From an uncultured Acetobacteraceae bacterium (GTDB taxonomy: Bacteria > Pseudomonadota > Alphaproteobacteria > Acetobacterales > Acetobacteraceae), in assembly GCA_937873175.1 (NCBI GenBank), contig CALMVT010000492.1:1-48299 (forward strand): DNA of 48,299 nt, read 5' to 3'. Below the pieces are notes generated by a model. That model saw only the letters and a list, made by a program, of their open reading frames with translations. It did not search any database and had not been told where the DNA came from. The stretch's first letter is position 1. The number at the start of each line of letters is the position of its first letter. Below, piece by piece: positions 33,881-42,151 of this stretch. Made by a program: the position numbers and the translations under genes.

Positions 33881-36541
33881 ATGGATATGACAAGGCTGGC
33901 GCAAGGGGAACAGGCTCCCAAGCCGATCAGTTGGGAGGCCGCCTTTCAATACGAGCTTGGCGCGCTCGGCCCGGCGGCGCGGCCCGGCCGGCTGCATGCC
34001 CTTTGCTTGTCCGGCGGCGGAGTGCGCAGCGCGGCCTACTGCCTCGGCGTGCTGCAAGCCTTGGCCCGCGCGGGGCGCCTCACCGGGTTCCATTACCTGT
34101 CCACCGTGTCCGGCGGCGGCTACATCGGCGCCTGGCTGCAAACGATGATCCGGCAGCACGGCGCCGCGAGGGCGCAGAACCGGCTGGCGCAGCGCGACCC
34201 GGCCGCGCCCGGGCAGGACCCGCCGGAAGTGCAGCGGCTGCGCCGCTACACAAACTGGCTGACGCCCAATGGCGGGCTGATGTCGCTCGACGGCTGGGCC
34301 GGGCTTGCGATGTACCTGCGCAACGTCCTGCTGAACTGGCTGGTGTTCGGGCCGCTGTTCCTGCTGGCCGCGCTGCTTGCTGTGGCGGCCCGTACCGGGT
34401 TCTTCGTCCTGCAAGGCGTTCCAGAAAGGTCGCAGCGGGCCTTGGCGCCCATCCATCTGCAGCCCTCCGTGGCCATTGCGTCGCTGTTCCTGCTGGCGGG
34501 GTTGGTGGGGTTGGCGTGGGGCACCGTGGCGTCCTGCAAGGGTTTGCCGAGCCGCCGCCCGCGCCGGGCCGGGGTGCCGGATTATTGGGCGCCCCGGGCC
34601 GTCCTGCGCCGCATCGTCGTGCCCTCGCTGGTTTGGGCGTTCTGCATTCCTCTCGCGATGGCGCCGGTTTGGGGCTGGGTGCTGCAGGGGCCGGCTTGGG
34701 CGCGCTGGGCGCTGCCGCTGCTGTTTGCCGGGGGCAGCATTGCCGGATACCTCGTCGCGGCCTTCACGCGGACCGCCGGGACGCCGTCCTATTGGAACAA
34801 CCTCCTTCCATGGTGCCTGGCCAGCCTTGCCGGGGCGGGCATGCTCCATGCCGGGCTGCTGATCGCGCGGGCGCTTCCGGATGACCGGGCCGGGGAGACC
34901 ATGGTGATCGCGGGGCCGGCCTGGCTGCTGCTGTCCTACGCCGTGCTGTCCGCGGTACATGCCGGGCTGCGCGGCGCTCCCGGCACGCCCTGGAGCCGTC
35001 ATGCCGCCGACGCGTTCTCCGACCTGGATGTGGAGTGGATGGCGCGCATCACCGCCATGCGGCTGCGCATCGGGCTGGCGTGGGGCGCCGTTGCGTTCTG
35101 CGCGCTGACGCTGGAGCGCCTGCTGATCGACCCGGCTTCCCGGATCGGGATGCTGCAGCCTGCGTGGCTCGCGGCGCTTGCCGCCGGGCCGGTGGCGGCC
35201 TGGCTGGGCAAGCAGGCATTCAGCCAGGTCAACGCGCTGCTGAGCGGCAGGCCCAAGCTGATCACCTGGGACCTGCTGCTGCGCGCGGCCTCCCTGGTGT
35301 TTGCGGCTGCGGTGCTCGCCGGGTCCGGCATGGTCGTGGCAGCGGTGCTGACGCGGCTGCAGGAGTGGATCGTCGCCGAGGGGTACCTCAACCCGCTGAT
35401 CTGGATGGCGGGCGCCCAAGCCGCGCTCGGCTGCGCCATGCTGCTCGTCCTTTACTGCGCCGATAACTGGATCAGGACCAACCGCTTCTCGATGCACGGC
35501 GTGTACCGGGACCGGCTCGTGCGGGCCTTTGTCGGGCCGGCGCGGGCGGAGCCGTCCGACCCAGGGCCTGGCACCGCTTCGCGCCATGCCGACCCGTTCA
35601 CCGGGTTCGATCCGGGCGACAACCCGCCGCTAAGCGCGCTGGCGCCGGATGGGGGACCTCGGTGCCTGTTCCCGGTGATCAACGTCACGCTGAACCTGAG
35701 CGCGTCGCGGCGGGCCGATTGGGCGGATCGCAAGGCCGCGCCGTTCACGCTGACGCCGCTGCATTGCGGGGCGGCCCACCTTGACCGCCGGTCCGGCCAA
35801 TACGTAGCGACCGGCCGGTATGCCGGGTCAGGGGGCAACGGCATTTCCCTGGGCACGGCGATGGCGGTGTCCGGCGCCGCGGTCAGCCCGAACTGGGGCT
35901 ATCACTCGTCGGGCCTGACGGCCTTTATCATGACGCTGTTCAACGTGCGCCTGGGCGCCTGGCTGCCCAACCCGGCACGCCCGCAGCGCGGGTCCGAACG
36001 GTCCGCGCCGGGATGGTGGATGCTGCTGGACGAGCTGCTGGCGCAGACGGACGACGACCGCGACTACGTTTACCTTTCGGACGGCGGGCACTTCGACAAT
36101 CTGGGCCTGTACGAGATGCTGCGGCGGCGCTGCCGGCTGATCGTCGTGGTCGATGCGACGCGGGACCCGGACGGCGCGCAGGCGGACCTGGGCGCGGTGA
36201 TCGGCAAGGCGCGGATCGACATGGGGGTGCAGGTCCGCATGGAATGCGCCAGCCCGGGTGCGGACGGCCTAAGCGTGGGCCTGATCCGCTACTCCGGCGG
36301 GGCGTGCGGCGTGCTGCTGGTGCTGAAGCCGGTGCTGACGGGAAACGAGCCGGCGGACGTGCGGGCCTACCACGCGCAGGACCGCAGCTTTCCCAACGAG
36401 GCAACCACCGAGCAGTGGTTCACCGAGGCCCAATTTGAAAGCCACCGCGCCCTCGGAGCGCATCAGGCGGGGCTGGCGCTTGACCGCCTGCAGCAACGCC
36501 TGGGGAGGCGGTCCTTGCTGGCGCTGCGCGCGGGGTGCTGA
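33881..36541 (+). CDS. Polytopic membrane protein with split patatin-like lipase domain
   Basis: About 886 residues. The N-terminus holds the patatin oxyanion loop SGGGVRSA (44-51) and nucleophile Ser77 in LSTVSGGGYIG. The catalytic Asp appears only about 640 residues later in YLSDGGHFDNLGLYEML. Between them lie about ten hydrophobic spans (for example WLVFGPLFLLAALLAVAA and AASLVFAAAVLAGSGMVVA). The lipase fold is therefore interrupted by a membrane module, and the halves should reassemble on one side of the membrane. ATG 33881 has AGAGGGG about 10 nt upstream; an in-frame ATG at 33845 is an alternative. Substrate unknown; phospholipid or acylglycerol hydrolysis is inferred from the dyad. 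Confidence 0.82.
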   Translation: MDMTRLAQGEQAPKPISWEAAFQYELGALGPAARPGRLHALCLSGGGVRSAAYCLGVLQALARAGRLTGFHYLSTVSGGGYIGAWLQTMIRQHGAARAQNRLAQRDPAAPGQDPPEVQRLRRYTNWLTPNGGLMSLDGWAGLAMYLRNVLLNWLVFGPLFLLAALLAVAARTGFFVLQGVPERSQRALAPIHLQPSVAIASLFLLAGLVGLAWGTVASCKGLPSRRPRRAGVPDYWAPRAVLRRIVVPSLVWAFCIPLAMAPVWGWVLQGPAWARWALPLLFAGGSIAGYLVAAFTRTAGTPSYWNNLLPWCLASLAGAGMLHAGLLIARALPDDRAGETMVIAGPAWLLLSYAVLSAVHAGLRGAPGTPWSRHAADAFSDLDVEWMARITAMRLRIGLAWGAVAFCALTLERLLIDPASRIGMLQPAWLAALAAGPVAAWLGKQAFSQVNALLSGRPKLITWDLLLRAASLVFAAAVLAGSGMVVAAVLTRLQEWIVAEGYLNPLIWMAGAQAALGCAMLLVLYCADNWIRTNRFSMHGVYRDRLVRAFVGPARAEPSDPGPGTASRHADPFTGFDPGDNPPLSALAPDGGPRCLFPVINVTLNLSASRRADWADRKAAPFTLTPLHCGAAHLDRRSGQYVATGRYAGSGGNGISLGTAMAVSGAAVSPNWGYHSSGLTAFIMTLFNVRLGAWLPNPARPQRGSERSAPGWWMLLDELLAQTDDDRDYVYLSDGGHFDNLGLYEMLRRRCRLIVVVDATRDPDGAQADLGAVIGKARIDMGVQVRMECASPGADGLSVGLIRYSGGACGVLLVLKPVLTGNEPADVRAYHAQDRSFPNEATTEQWFTEAQFESHRALGAHQAGLALDRLQQRLGRRSLLALRAGC

Positions 36542-36587
36542 GGCATGCGGCTTCCCGGTTGCGACACACTCAAGGAATGGGCAAGCC

Positions 36588-36604
36588 AGCGGGATGATCC
36601 CGCT
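36588..36604. terminator. Short perfect palindrome between convergent genes
   Basis: AGCGGGAT and ATCCCGCT flank a single G between the patatin-like gene and the convergent DUF1127 gene. As RNA the tip would open to a 6-bp stem with a 5-nt loop. There is no T-run on either side, so a factor-dependent or weak bidirectional terminator is only a guess. Confidence 0.3.
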
Positions 36605-36672
36605 TCAACAAGGTCTGGCGCGGCGTTCGGCCCGGCCGCGCTGTAGGCGGCTAGGCCGTTTGCCGGCTTTGG

Positions 36673-36906
36673 TCATCCGCGGCGATACGTGCCCCGGGCC
36701 ACATCGGGGATGTCGGCGCGGCTCAGGCCAAGATCGGCCAGGTCACGCTCGTTGCAGCGTTCCAGTTCCTGCGTGATGCGGAAGATCTGCTCGCGCTCCG
36801 CCTTTGCGCGCTGCCACTTGAGGACAAGCTGACGCTGCTTGAGCTTGAGCGCGGCGACGCCGCGGAAAGCCACTGTGCTCGGCAGCAAAGCTGAGAGGAC
36901 GGCCAT
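36673..36906 (-). CDS. DUF1127-family small protein
   Basis: 77 residues. The C-terminal half (RITQELERCNERDLADLGLS then RADIPDVARGTYRRG) is a textbook DUF1127 motif. Small DUF1127 proteins in Alphaproteobacteria have been linked to phosphate/carbon metabolism and RNA turnover, but the role here is unknown. The N-terminus is a hydrophobic/amphipathic helix. ATG 36906 has AAAGGA at 8-nt spacing; an in-frame TTG at 36924 is less likely. An 8-bp hairpin and an AT-rich promoter region lie upstream. First-described member of a group of four tiny minus-strand genes ending near 37858. Confidence 0.85.
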   Translation of the reverse strand: MAVLSALLPSTVAFRGVAALKLKQRQLVLKWQRAKAEREQIFRITQELERCNERDLADLGLSRADIPDVARGTYRRG

Positions 36907-36933
36907 GGGAAAATCCTTTTGCAATATCCTGTC

Positions 36934-36957
36934 CCTTCAGCGCCAATTGGCTGAAGG
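36934..36957 (-). promoter_or_regulatory. Perfect 8-bp hairpin upstream of the DUF1127 gene
   Basis: Arms CCTTCAGC and GCTGAAGG with an 8-nt loop, 28-51 nt before the DUF1127 start codon and between it and the AT-rich tract at 36960-37010. If transcribed it would form a stable 5'-UTR stem next to the ribosome site; as DNA it could be an operator. Confidence 0.45.
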
Positions 36958-37136
36958 ACGACATGAAAAAAACAAATCCAAGTAATAACAAATCAGTAAA
37001 TTAGAGTTGAATAATACCCTGACGATCATCGGAACCGGTCTGCCGCATGGTTCAGCCAGACATGTCCTGCCCGGTCGGGCGCAACCGGCGTGGATGCGGA
37101 GACCGGATCGGGCTGGCTGCACATGACGGCCTGCGG

Positions 37137-37298
37137 TTAGGATGAGGATGCGGTCGGCCTGCGGCGAGGGTTTGCGGCCAGCAGCTTCGGCAACCGTCGA
37201 AACCAAGCCCGCACGCTGCCAGCCAGCGCAGACGCGAGTTGTTGGTTGCCCTCATGCTGCTGCAGCATGGCCGTGCCGTAATGTTCAAATAGATTCAT
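37137..37298 (-). CDS. 53-residue basic small protein
   Basis: Begins MNLFEHYGTAMLQQHEGNQQ and continues through an amphipathic basic helix (SVRAWFRRLPKLLAANPRRR) to a Ser-rich end. A strong ribosome site, AGGAAGGA (37315-37308), lies 9 nt before the ATG, which is the main support. No family is recognised. The helix suggests membrane-surface or nucleic-acid binding. It sits between the DUF1127 gene and a similar tiny gene, all on the minus strand. Confidence 0.6.
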   Translation of the reverse strand: MNLFEHYGTAMLQQHEGNQQLASALAGSVRAWFRRLPKLLAANPRRRPTASSS

Positions 37299-37403
37299 TG
37301 ATCAAGTCCTTCCTAATCTGCGGCCAATATCGGCCGCGCTGGAGGACGTTTCCGTTACCGTTATTTAGGGGCACACGCAAAGTCGCGTGCAGCCAATACT
37401 TGC

Positions 37404-37553
37404 TCAGTGGGTTCCTGCACCCGTCGGCGGCGCCTTTGGGGCGCTCGTGCCGAGCCGCGTCATGAGGCGCCAAATCACCGAAAGGTCATGGAGCCATTCC
37501 TGCCGCCCCTGCACGATCAACTTCGCTTCGCGGGACAACTGACTATGATACAA
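37404..37553 (-). CDS. 49-residue small protein, TTG start
   Basis: Protein reads M(TTG)YHSQLSREAKLIVQGRQE, then WLHDLSVIWRLMTRL and a Pro/Gly-rich tail. GAAAGGA lies 7 nt before the TTG at 37553. The length, charge and central Trp/Arg amphipathic helix resemble the 53-residue neighbour, suggesting distant paralogues. The open frame continues upstream to 37661, but without another good ribosome site. Function unknown; the call rests on the ribosome site and composition. Confidence 0.42.
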   Translation of the reverse strand: MYHSQLSREAKLIVQGRQEWLHDLSVIWRLMTRLGTSAPKAPPTGAGTH

Positions 37554-37723
37554 TTGCTTGTCCTTTCCACATCGGGCTTGGCCCGGCTTCGTCGGAAGGA
37601 CGCTTCCACCTATTGTGCAGTGCAACATGCACCTGTTGCCGGGACGATGCAAGCCGCGCATCGGCTTGGTTTCACGGGATGGCCGCGAGCGTTGCAGTTC
37701 CGCAACACGGGCCGCAGCCGCAC

Positions 37724-37858
37724 CTAAGAAGCAATCAACGGCAGGGCTGCGAGGCCGGCAAGCGTCAGCAACACCGCGACGATGCGGAGGCCGGCGCGAA
37801 GCCGGTCCAGCCCGGGATCAGCGCCTTGCGGCTGCAGGGGGAACGGCGGTGGCAACAT
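37724..37858 (-). CDS. 44-residue single-span membrane protein
   Basis: Begins MLPPPFPLQPQGADPGLDRL and ends in one hydrophobic helix (RIVAVLLTLAGLAALPLIAS), so a tail-anchored orientation is likely. AAGGAGA at 6-nt spacing is a near-ideal ribosome site. Two of the three LacI-type operator copies (37902 and 37937) lie 44-94 bp upstream, so this gene is probably controlled by the adjacent LacI-family regulator. Function unknown. Confidence 0.62.
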   Translation of the reverse strand: MLPPPFPLQPQGADPGLDRLRAGLRIVAVLLTLAGLAALPLIAS

Positions 37859-37901
37859 ATGCGATCTCCTTTGGCATTAACGGGCGACCAAGCTCCGTCC
37901 G

Positions 37902-37917
37902 TTGCATGGCTATGCAT
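37902..37917. promoter_or_regulatory. LacI-family operator copy 1
   Basis: TTGCATGGCTATGCAT: palindromic outer arms around a central GC, differing from copy 2 at two positions. It lies upstream of the 44-residue membrane-protein gene. Confidence 0.55.
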
Positions 37918-37936
37918 ATGACCGCCCGGGTGCGGC

Positions 37937-37952
37937 TTGCAAGGCTATGCAA
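37937..37952. promoter_or_regulatory. LacI-family operator copy 2
   Basis: TTGCAAGGCTATGCAA: 5-bp perfect arms with central GC. Centre-to-centre distance to copy 1 is 35 bp. It lies between the LacI-type gene's stop and the 44-residue protein gene. Confidence 0.6.
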
Positions 37953-38022
37953 ACCCGTCGCGATCAGATTTGCGGGAACATCGGCGCGGCCCTTGTGCCG
38001 CGCCGCTCGTCGGGGCCGCGCG

Positions 38023-39036
38023 TCACCGCCCGACCCGCGCCGTCGTGCGCCGGGCAACCAGGCGGGCCGGCACCTTCTCAAGCACGCCCCGGCGTGCCTC
38101 CTCGGCCGCATCGCCGTCGAGGATCAGCCTCAGGGTCCGGCGGATCATCTCCGGCACGTTCTGGTCAAAGCTCGACAGCTCATAGGGCGCCCAGGCATCC
38201 ATCCCGATGTTGTCGTAGCCCAGAACCAGCACGTCCTCGGGCGACCGCACGCCGGCGCGGCGCAGGCCGTCCAAGAGGCCGAGGGCGGCCAGGTCGTTGG
38301 CGCAAGCCACGGCGTCTGGCCGTGGGTCGGCCTCCGTGACGCGGAGGGCGGCGGCCAGGCCGCTTTCATAGGAGTAGTCGCCGGACAGCAGGAGCGGCGC
38401 GCCCATGCGCAGCGTCCGCAGCCGGCGCGTGAACCCTGTTCGGCGGTCCTTGGTCGCCGGGCTGCCCGGCGGGCCGCTCAGGAAGGCGAAGCGACGGCCG
38501 CCTGTTTGATGGAGATGGTCGGCGGCCTCCGCGCCCGCGGCGAGGTTGTCGAGCGACACGGACGACACCCACTCGGCGCGGATGCGCCCGTTGAAGCAGA
38601 CCACCGGGATGCGAAGCTCCGACAAGGCGCGGGCCGTGTCCGGCGACAGCACGGCGAGGGCGCTGACCAAGGCATCGACCCGGTAGCCCGCGATCCGGTC
38701 AAGCACCGCGTCCATCGCGTAATCGCTGGCCACCTGAATCAGCGCGACCTGCTGGCCCGCGTCCTGCAGCGCAGCCGTGAATTGTTCCAGCACCGAGGCG
38801 TAGAACGGGTTCGTCACAGCGCCCACCGCGACGGCCACCAAGCGCGAACGGTTGGACATCAGCGCCTGAGGCAGGAAGTTCGGCCGGTAGCCCAGCGACC
38901 GCGCCGCCGCCATCACCTTCTCGCGCGTGGCCTCGGACACGCTGGCGCCTTCGGTGAAGGTGCGCGACACCGCCGACTGCGACACCCCGGCCAGCCGGGC
39001 CACGTCGGTCGAGGACACGTAGCGTTTCTCACTCAC
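38023..39036 (-). CDS. LacI-family transcriptional regulator
   Basis: 337 residues. The N-terminal helix-turn-helix and hinge (STDVARLAGVSQSAVSRTFT, then EATREKVMAAARSLGYRPN) are classic LacI/GalR. The rest is a periplasmic-binding-protein-like sensor with VGAVTNPFYASVLEQF, the subunit-core FLSGPPGSPATKDRRTGF and DAVACANDLAALGLLDG, VLGYDNIGMD. The effector is probably a sugar or polyol, judged from the family and the divergent Gfo/Idh oxidoreductase gene; it is not identifiable. Matching palindromes lie on both sides of this gene (39086 and 37902/37937), implying autoregulation and control of both flanks. Confidence 0.93.
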   Translation of the reverse strand: MSEKRYVSSTDVARLAGVSQSAVSRTFTEGASVSEATREKVMAAARSLGYRPNFLPQALMSNRSRLVAVAVGAVTNPFYASVLEQFTAALQDAGQQVALIQVASDYAMDAVLDRIAGYRVDALVSALAVLSPDTARALSELRIPVVCFNGRIRAEWVSSVSLDNLAAGAEAADHLHQTGGRRFAFLSGPPGSPATKDRRTGFTRRLRTLRMGAPLLLSGDYSYESGLAAALRVTEADPRPDAVACANDLAALGLLDGLRRAGVRSPEDVLVLGYDNIGMDAWAPYELSSFDQNVPEMIRRTLRLILDGDAAEEARRGVLEKVPARLVARRTTARVGR

Positions 39037-39085
39037 CGGCCTTGGTTTCCATCGCGTTCTCCCGTCCCTGTGACTATCCGCCGCG

Positions 39086-39101
39086 CTGCATAGCCTTGCA
39101 A
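39086..39101. promoter_or_regulatory. LacI-family operator copy 3
   Basis: CTGCATAGCCTTGCAA is the reverse complement of copy 2 with one mismatch. It sits in the 138-bp divergent gap between the regulator and the Gfo/Idh gene, positioned to repress both. Confidence 0.65.
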
Positions 39102-39174
39102 GCGCGGCCGTGGCGCTTTACGTGCGGGGCGAGGGGGCATGGCCAGCCCCATCCGTGCTGATCGGAGGTCAAGA

Positions 39175-40332
39175 ATGAGCATTCTGTCGTCTTTGGGGAT
39201 CACGTCGGGCAATAAGGTCCGCTACGCGCTCGTGGGACTGGGCGACATCACGCAGGAAGCGATGCTGCCCGGCATCAAGCACACCGGCAATTCCGAGGTG
39301 GTCGCCTTTGTGACGGGCGACGCCGAAAAGGCCCGCCTGGTCGGCGAGCAGTACGGCGTGACGATGAGCTACGGTTACGACCGCTTCGAGGAGATGCTCC
39401 GCTCGGGCACCGTGGACGCGATCTATCTGGCTACGCCGAACTGGCGCCATGCCGAGTTCGCCATTCCGGCCCTCAAGGCGGGCATCCACGTGTTGGTCGA
39501 AAAGCCGCTGGACGTGTCCACGGCCAAGGCCCGAGAAATCCTGGAGGCCGAGAAAGCGTCGTCGGCCAAGCTGATGGTGGCCTACCGGCTCCACTTCGAG
39601 CCTGCGACGCTGTCCACCATTGACACGGTGCGGAGCGGCGACATCGGCGATGTCACCCTGTTCAGCTCCACCTTTGCGCAGATGGTGGACCCGGAGAACC
39701 ACCGGGCGCAGAACGGCGACCTAGCCGGTCCCGTGCTCGACATGGGGCCGTATCCCGTGAACGCCGCCCGCTACATCTTCGGCGCCGAGCCGGAAGAGGT
39801 GGTCTCGGCGGTCGGCACCCGACATCCGGAGGCCGGGCTGGGGGACTTCGACGACACGGTTGCCGTCACGCTGCGCTTTCCCGGCAACCGCCTCGCGCAG
39901 TTCACGGTGTCGTACTACGCCAACACCCTTGATGCCTTTTTCGCCGTGGGCACGAAGGGCAGCGTGTACGTGAACCCGGCCTACATGTATGGTAAGCCCC
40001 TGGAGCAGTCGGTCACGATCGGCGAGAAGAAAAGCCACAAGAGCTTCAAGAACACCGACCACTTCGGCGGCGAGATGAAGTATTTCTCCGACTGCATCCT
40101 GAACGACAGAGACCCGGAGCCGGACGGGGAGGAGGGATACGCCGACGTCCGCGTCCTGGAAGGCATCCTCCGCGCGCTGAAAAGCGGAAAGCCGGAAAAG
40201 CTGGAGCCGTTCACGCGGACCAAGCGTATCGACACCGCAGGCCAGGAGCAAACGCTGTCGGCGCAGAAGCCGCCCGAACTGGTGAACACGTCCAATCCGG
40301 GCAAGGGCAAGGAAAAGGCCCCGAAGAACTGA
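39175..40332 (+). CDS. Gfo/Idh/MocA-family NAD(P)-dependent oxidoreductase
   Basis: 385 residues. The N-terminal Rossmann fold is VRYALVGLGDITQEAMLPGI; the family's substrate-lysine motif is VLVEKPLDV; the substrate domain has AYRLHFEP and GPVLDMGPYPVNAARYIFGA, as in glucose-fructose oxidoreductase-like members. Members oxidise or epimerise sugars, inositols or pseudo-sugars with bound NAD(P). The C-terminal 30 residues are a Lys/Pro-rich tail. GGAGG (39164-39169 region) precedes ATG 39175; the frame is open to 39139. Divergent from and probably repressed by the LacI-type regulator via the site at 39086. Confidence 0.9.
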   Translation: MSILSSLGITSGNKVRYALVGLGDITQEAMLPGIKHTGNSEVVAFVTGDAEKARLVGEQYGVTMSYGYDRFEEMLRSGTVDAIYLATPNWRHAEFAIPALKAGIHVLVEKPLDVSTAKAREILEAEKASSAKLMVAYRLHFEPATLSTIDTVRSGDIGDVTLFSSTFAQMVDPENHRAQNGDLAGPVLDMGPYPVNAARYIFGAEPEEVVSAVGTRHPEAGLGDFDDTVAVTLRFPGNRLAQFTVSYYANTLDAFFAVGTKGSVYVNPAYMYGKPLEQSVTIGEKKSHKSFKNTDHFGGEMKYFSDCILNDRDPEPDGEEGYADVRVLEGILRALKSGKPEKLEPFTRTKRIDTAGQEQTLSAQKPPELVNTSNPGKGKEKAPKN

Positions 40333-40348
40333 GCCGCGGCGCGCGGCG

Positions 40349-42031
40349 TCACGAGCCGCGGGCGCGAACCGGCGGCGGCGGGCCTGGGTCGCCATCGCCG
40401 GGCAGCCCGCCATCGGCGTCCAGCACTGGATAAGCGGCGGCCGCGACAAGGTGCGTGTTGATGCCCTTGAGGTCGCGCAGCACGTCCAGAAACAACGTGC
40501 CGCTCCCGGCGTCCGTTGCCGGGCCCCGGCGGAACGCCGCGAACTGGGTTGCCATCGCCTGCCGTTCCAATTCGCGGAACACTTCCTTCTCCGCCGCCAG
40601 CGCGCGGGCCGCTTCGCCGTCCTCCGTTATGAACACCGCGCCGGCGGTGCGGAGATTGGCCGACAGGCGGTCAAACACGCCCGACAGCTTGGCCCGGTCC
40701 TGCGGCCGGAATGCAAGGCCGCGCTTCAGCCGCCTGGCCGCCAATGCCATGACGTTGCGGTCCAGCACGTCGCCGGCCCGCTCGATGTTGGTCGTGAACG
40801 CCAAAAGCTGGGTCAGCCGGCGATGGTCGGCCTGCGACAGGTCCTCGGGATCAAGCCGGGTGACATAGGACTTGATGGCCGTATGAAGCCGGTCGAGCAC
40901 GCCGTCGAGGCGCCGGGTTTCGGAAACCTGCTTGCGGTCGTCGCCGTCCAGCGCGTCCCATGCCCGGCGCAACATGGTGTCCAGCACGTCCGCCATGCGC
41001 AGCGCCTCCCGCGCCGCCCCGGCCAGGGCGACCGTCGGCGCTTCCCGCGCGGCCTCGGCGAGGTAAAGCGGCTGGGACGGGTCGGCGGCGCCGACCCGCT
41101 CCGGCAGCCAGCGCCGCAGCAGCCCGGCGAAGGGCCGCAGCACCGGCAGGAACAGCAGGGCCAGCACGAGGTTGAAGCCGGTGTGGAAGTTGGCCATCGC
41201 GCGCGCCGGGTCAGGCTCAACCGTGACCAGCCAAGGGCCGATCCAGTTCAGCGCCGCCAAGCCCAGCGCCACGCCGGCCAGCCGGTTGACCAGGTTGCCG
41301 ACCGGCAAGCGCCGCCCGGCGCCCCCCTCGCTTGCCGCGCCCTCCAGCACCGGGTTCACTGCGGTGCCAAGGTTCGCGCCGAGCACCAGGGCGAAGGCGG
41401 CATGCGGCGGCACCACCCCCTTGGCGGCAAGGGTCATGATCAGCAGAACGATGGCCACGCTGGAGTGCGCCGCCCAAGTCAGCAGCGCAGCTAGCAAGAC
41501 GGCGACCAGCGGCTCGGTTGCGACGCTGCCCAGCAGCATGCGCAGGCTGGGCACGTCCTCATACGGCGTCACCAAGTCCAGCAACTGGCGCAACGCCAGC
41601 AGCATCAGGCCGAGGCCGATCAGCACCCGGCCGAGATCCCGGGTCCGGGTTTCCCCACCCCGGCGGAACATCATGACGCCGGCCAGCAATCCAAGCGAGG
41701 CAACGCGGGACACGTCGAACGACAGCACCTGCACGATCAGCGTGGTGCCGACATTGGCGCCCAGCATGGCCGTCAGCGCGGGCACGAGGTCCACCAACCC
41801 CGAGGCGGCGAAGGAGGACACCATCAGTCCGGTCGCCGTGCTGCTTTGCAACACCGCCGTCGTCGCCAGCCCGGCAAGAAACGCCCTGAGCCGGTTGCCG
41901 AGCGCCACGCCGAGCGCCCGGCGCAGCCCGGCCCCGAAGGCGCGCTGGATGCCGGTCTGCACCATGTGCACGCCCCAAAGCAGCAGCGCAATGCTTCCCG
42001 CGAGGTCGATCAACGTCAGCGTCGTCGCCAT
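40349..42031 (-). CDS. Na+/phosphate cotransporter, NptA/YjbB family, with PhoU-like C-domain
   Basis: 560 residues. The membrane half (1-310) shows the inverted QSS repeats of NaPi-II-like carriers: TTAVLQSSTATGLMVSSFAA with LGANVGTTLIVQV, and AAHSSVAIVLLIM with LGANLGTAVNPVL. The cytosolic half (about 345-540) is helical and PhoU-like (LLAFTTNIERAGDVLDRNVM). Likely phosphate uptake or export. ATG 42031 begins MATTLTLIDLAGSIALLLWG, the family start; the frame is open far upstream but there it is antisense to the HisE-like and PhoU-like genes. Convergent with the Gfo/Idh gene 16 bp away. Confidence 0.9.
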   Translation of the reverse strand: MATTLTLIDLAGSIALLLWGVHMVQTGIQRAFGAGLRRALGVALGNRLRAFLAGLATTAVLQSSTATGLMVSSFAASGLVDLVPALTAMLGANVGTTLIVQVLSFDVSRVASLGLLAGVMMFRRGGETRTRDLGRVLIGLGLMLLALRQLLDLVTPYEDVPSLRMLLGSVATEPLVAVLLAALLTWAAHSSVAIVLLIMTLAAKGVVPPHAAFALVLGANLGTAVNPVLEGAASEGGAGRRLPVGNLVNRLAGVALGLAALNWIGPWLVTVEPDPARAMANFHTGFNLVLALLFLPVLRPFAGLLRRWLPERVGAADPSQPLYLAEAAREAPTVALAGAAREALRMADVLDTMLRRAWDALDGDDRKQVSETRRLDGVLDRLHTAIKSYVTRLDPEDLSQADHRRLTQLLAFTTNIERAGDVLDRNVMALAARRLKRGLAFRPQDRAKLSGVFDRLSANLRTAGAVFITEDGEAARALAAEKEVFRELERQAMATQFAAFRRGPATDAGSGTLFLDVLRDLKGINTHLVAAAAYPVLDADGGLPGDGDPGPPPPVRARGS

Positions 42032-42151
42032 GCGGCGAACTTTGGCCAACCCCCTACCCAGGCGCAAGCAGGCGCTGTAACCAAAGTGCCACAAGCCGCG
42101 CCGCCATGGCCGTTGCGGCGAGGCGGAACAGATGGGGTTGGGCACGGAGGC

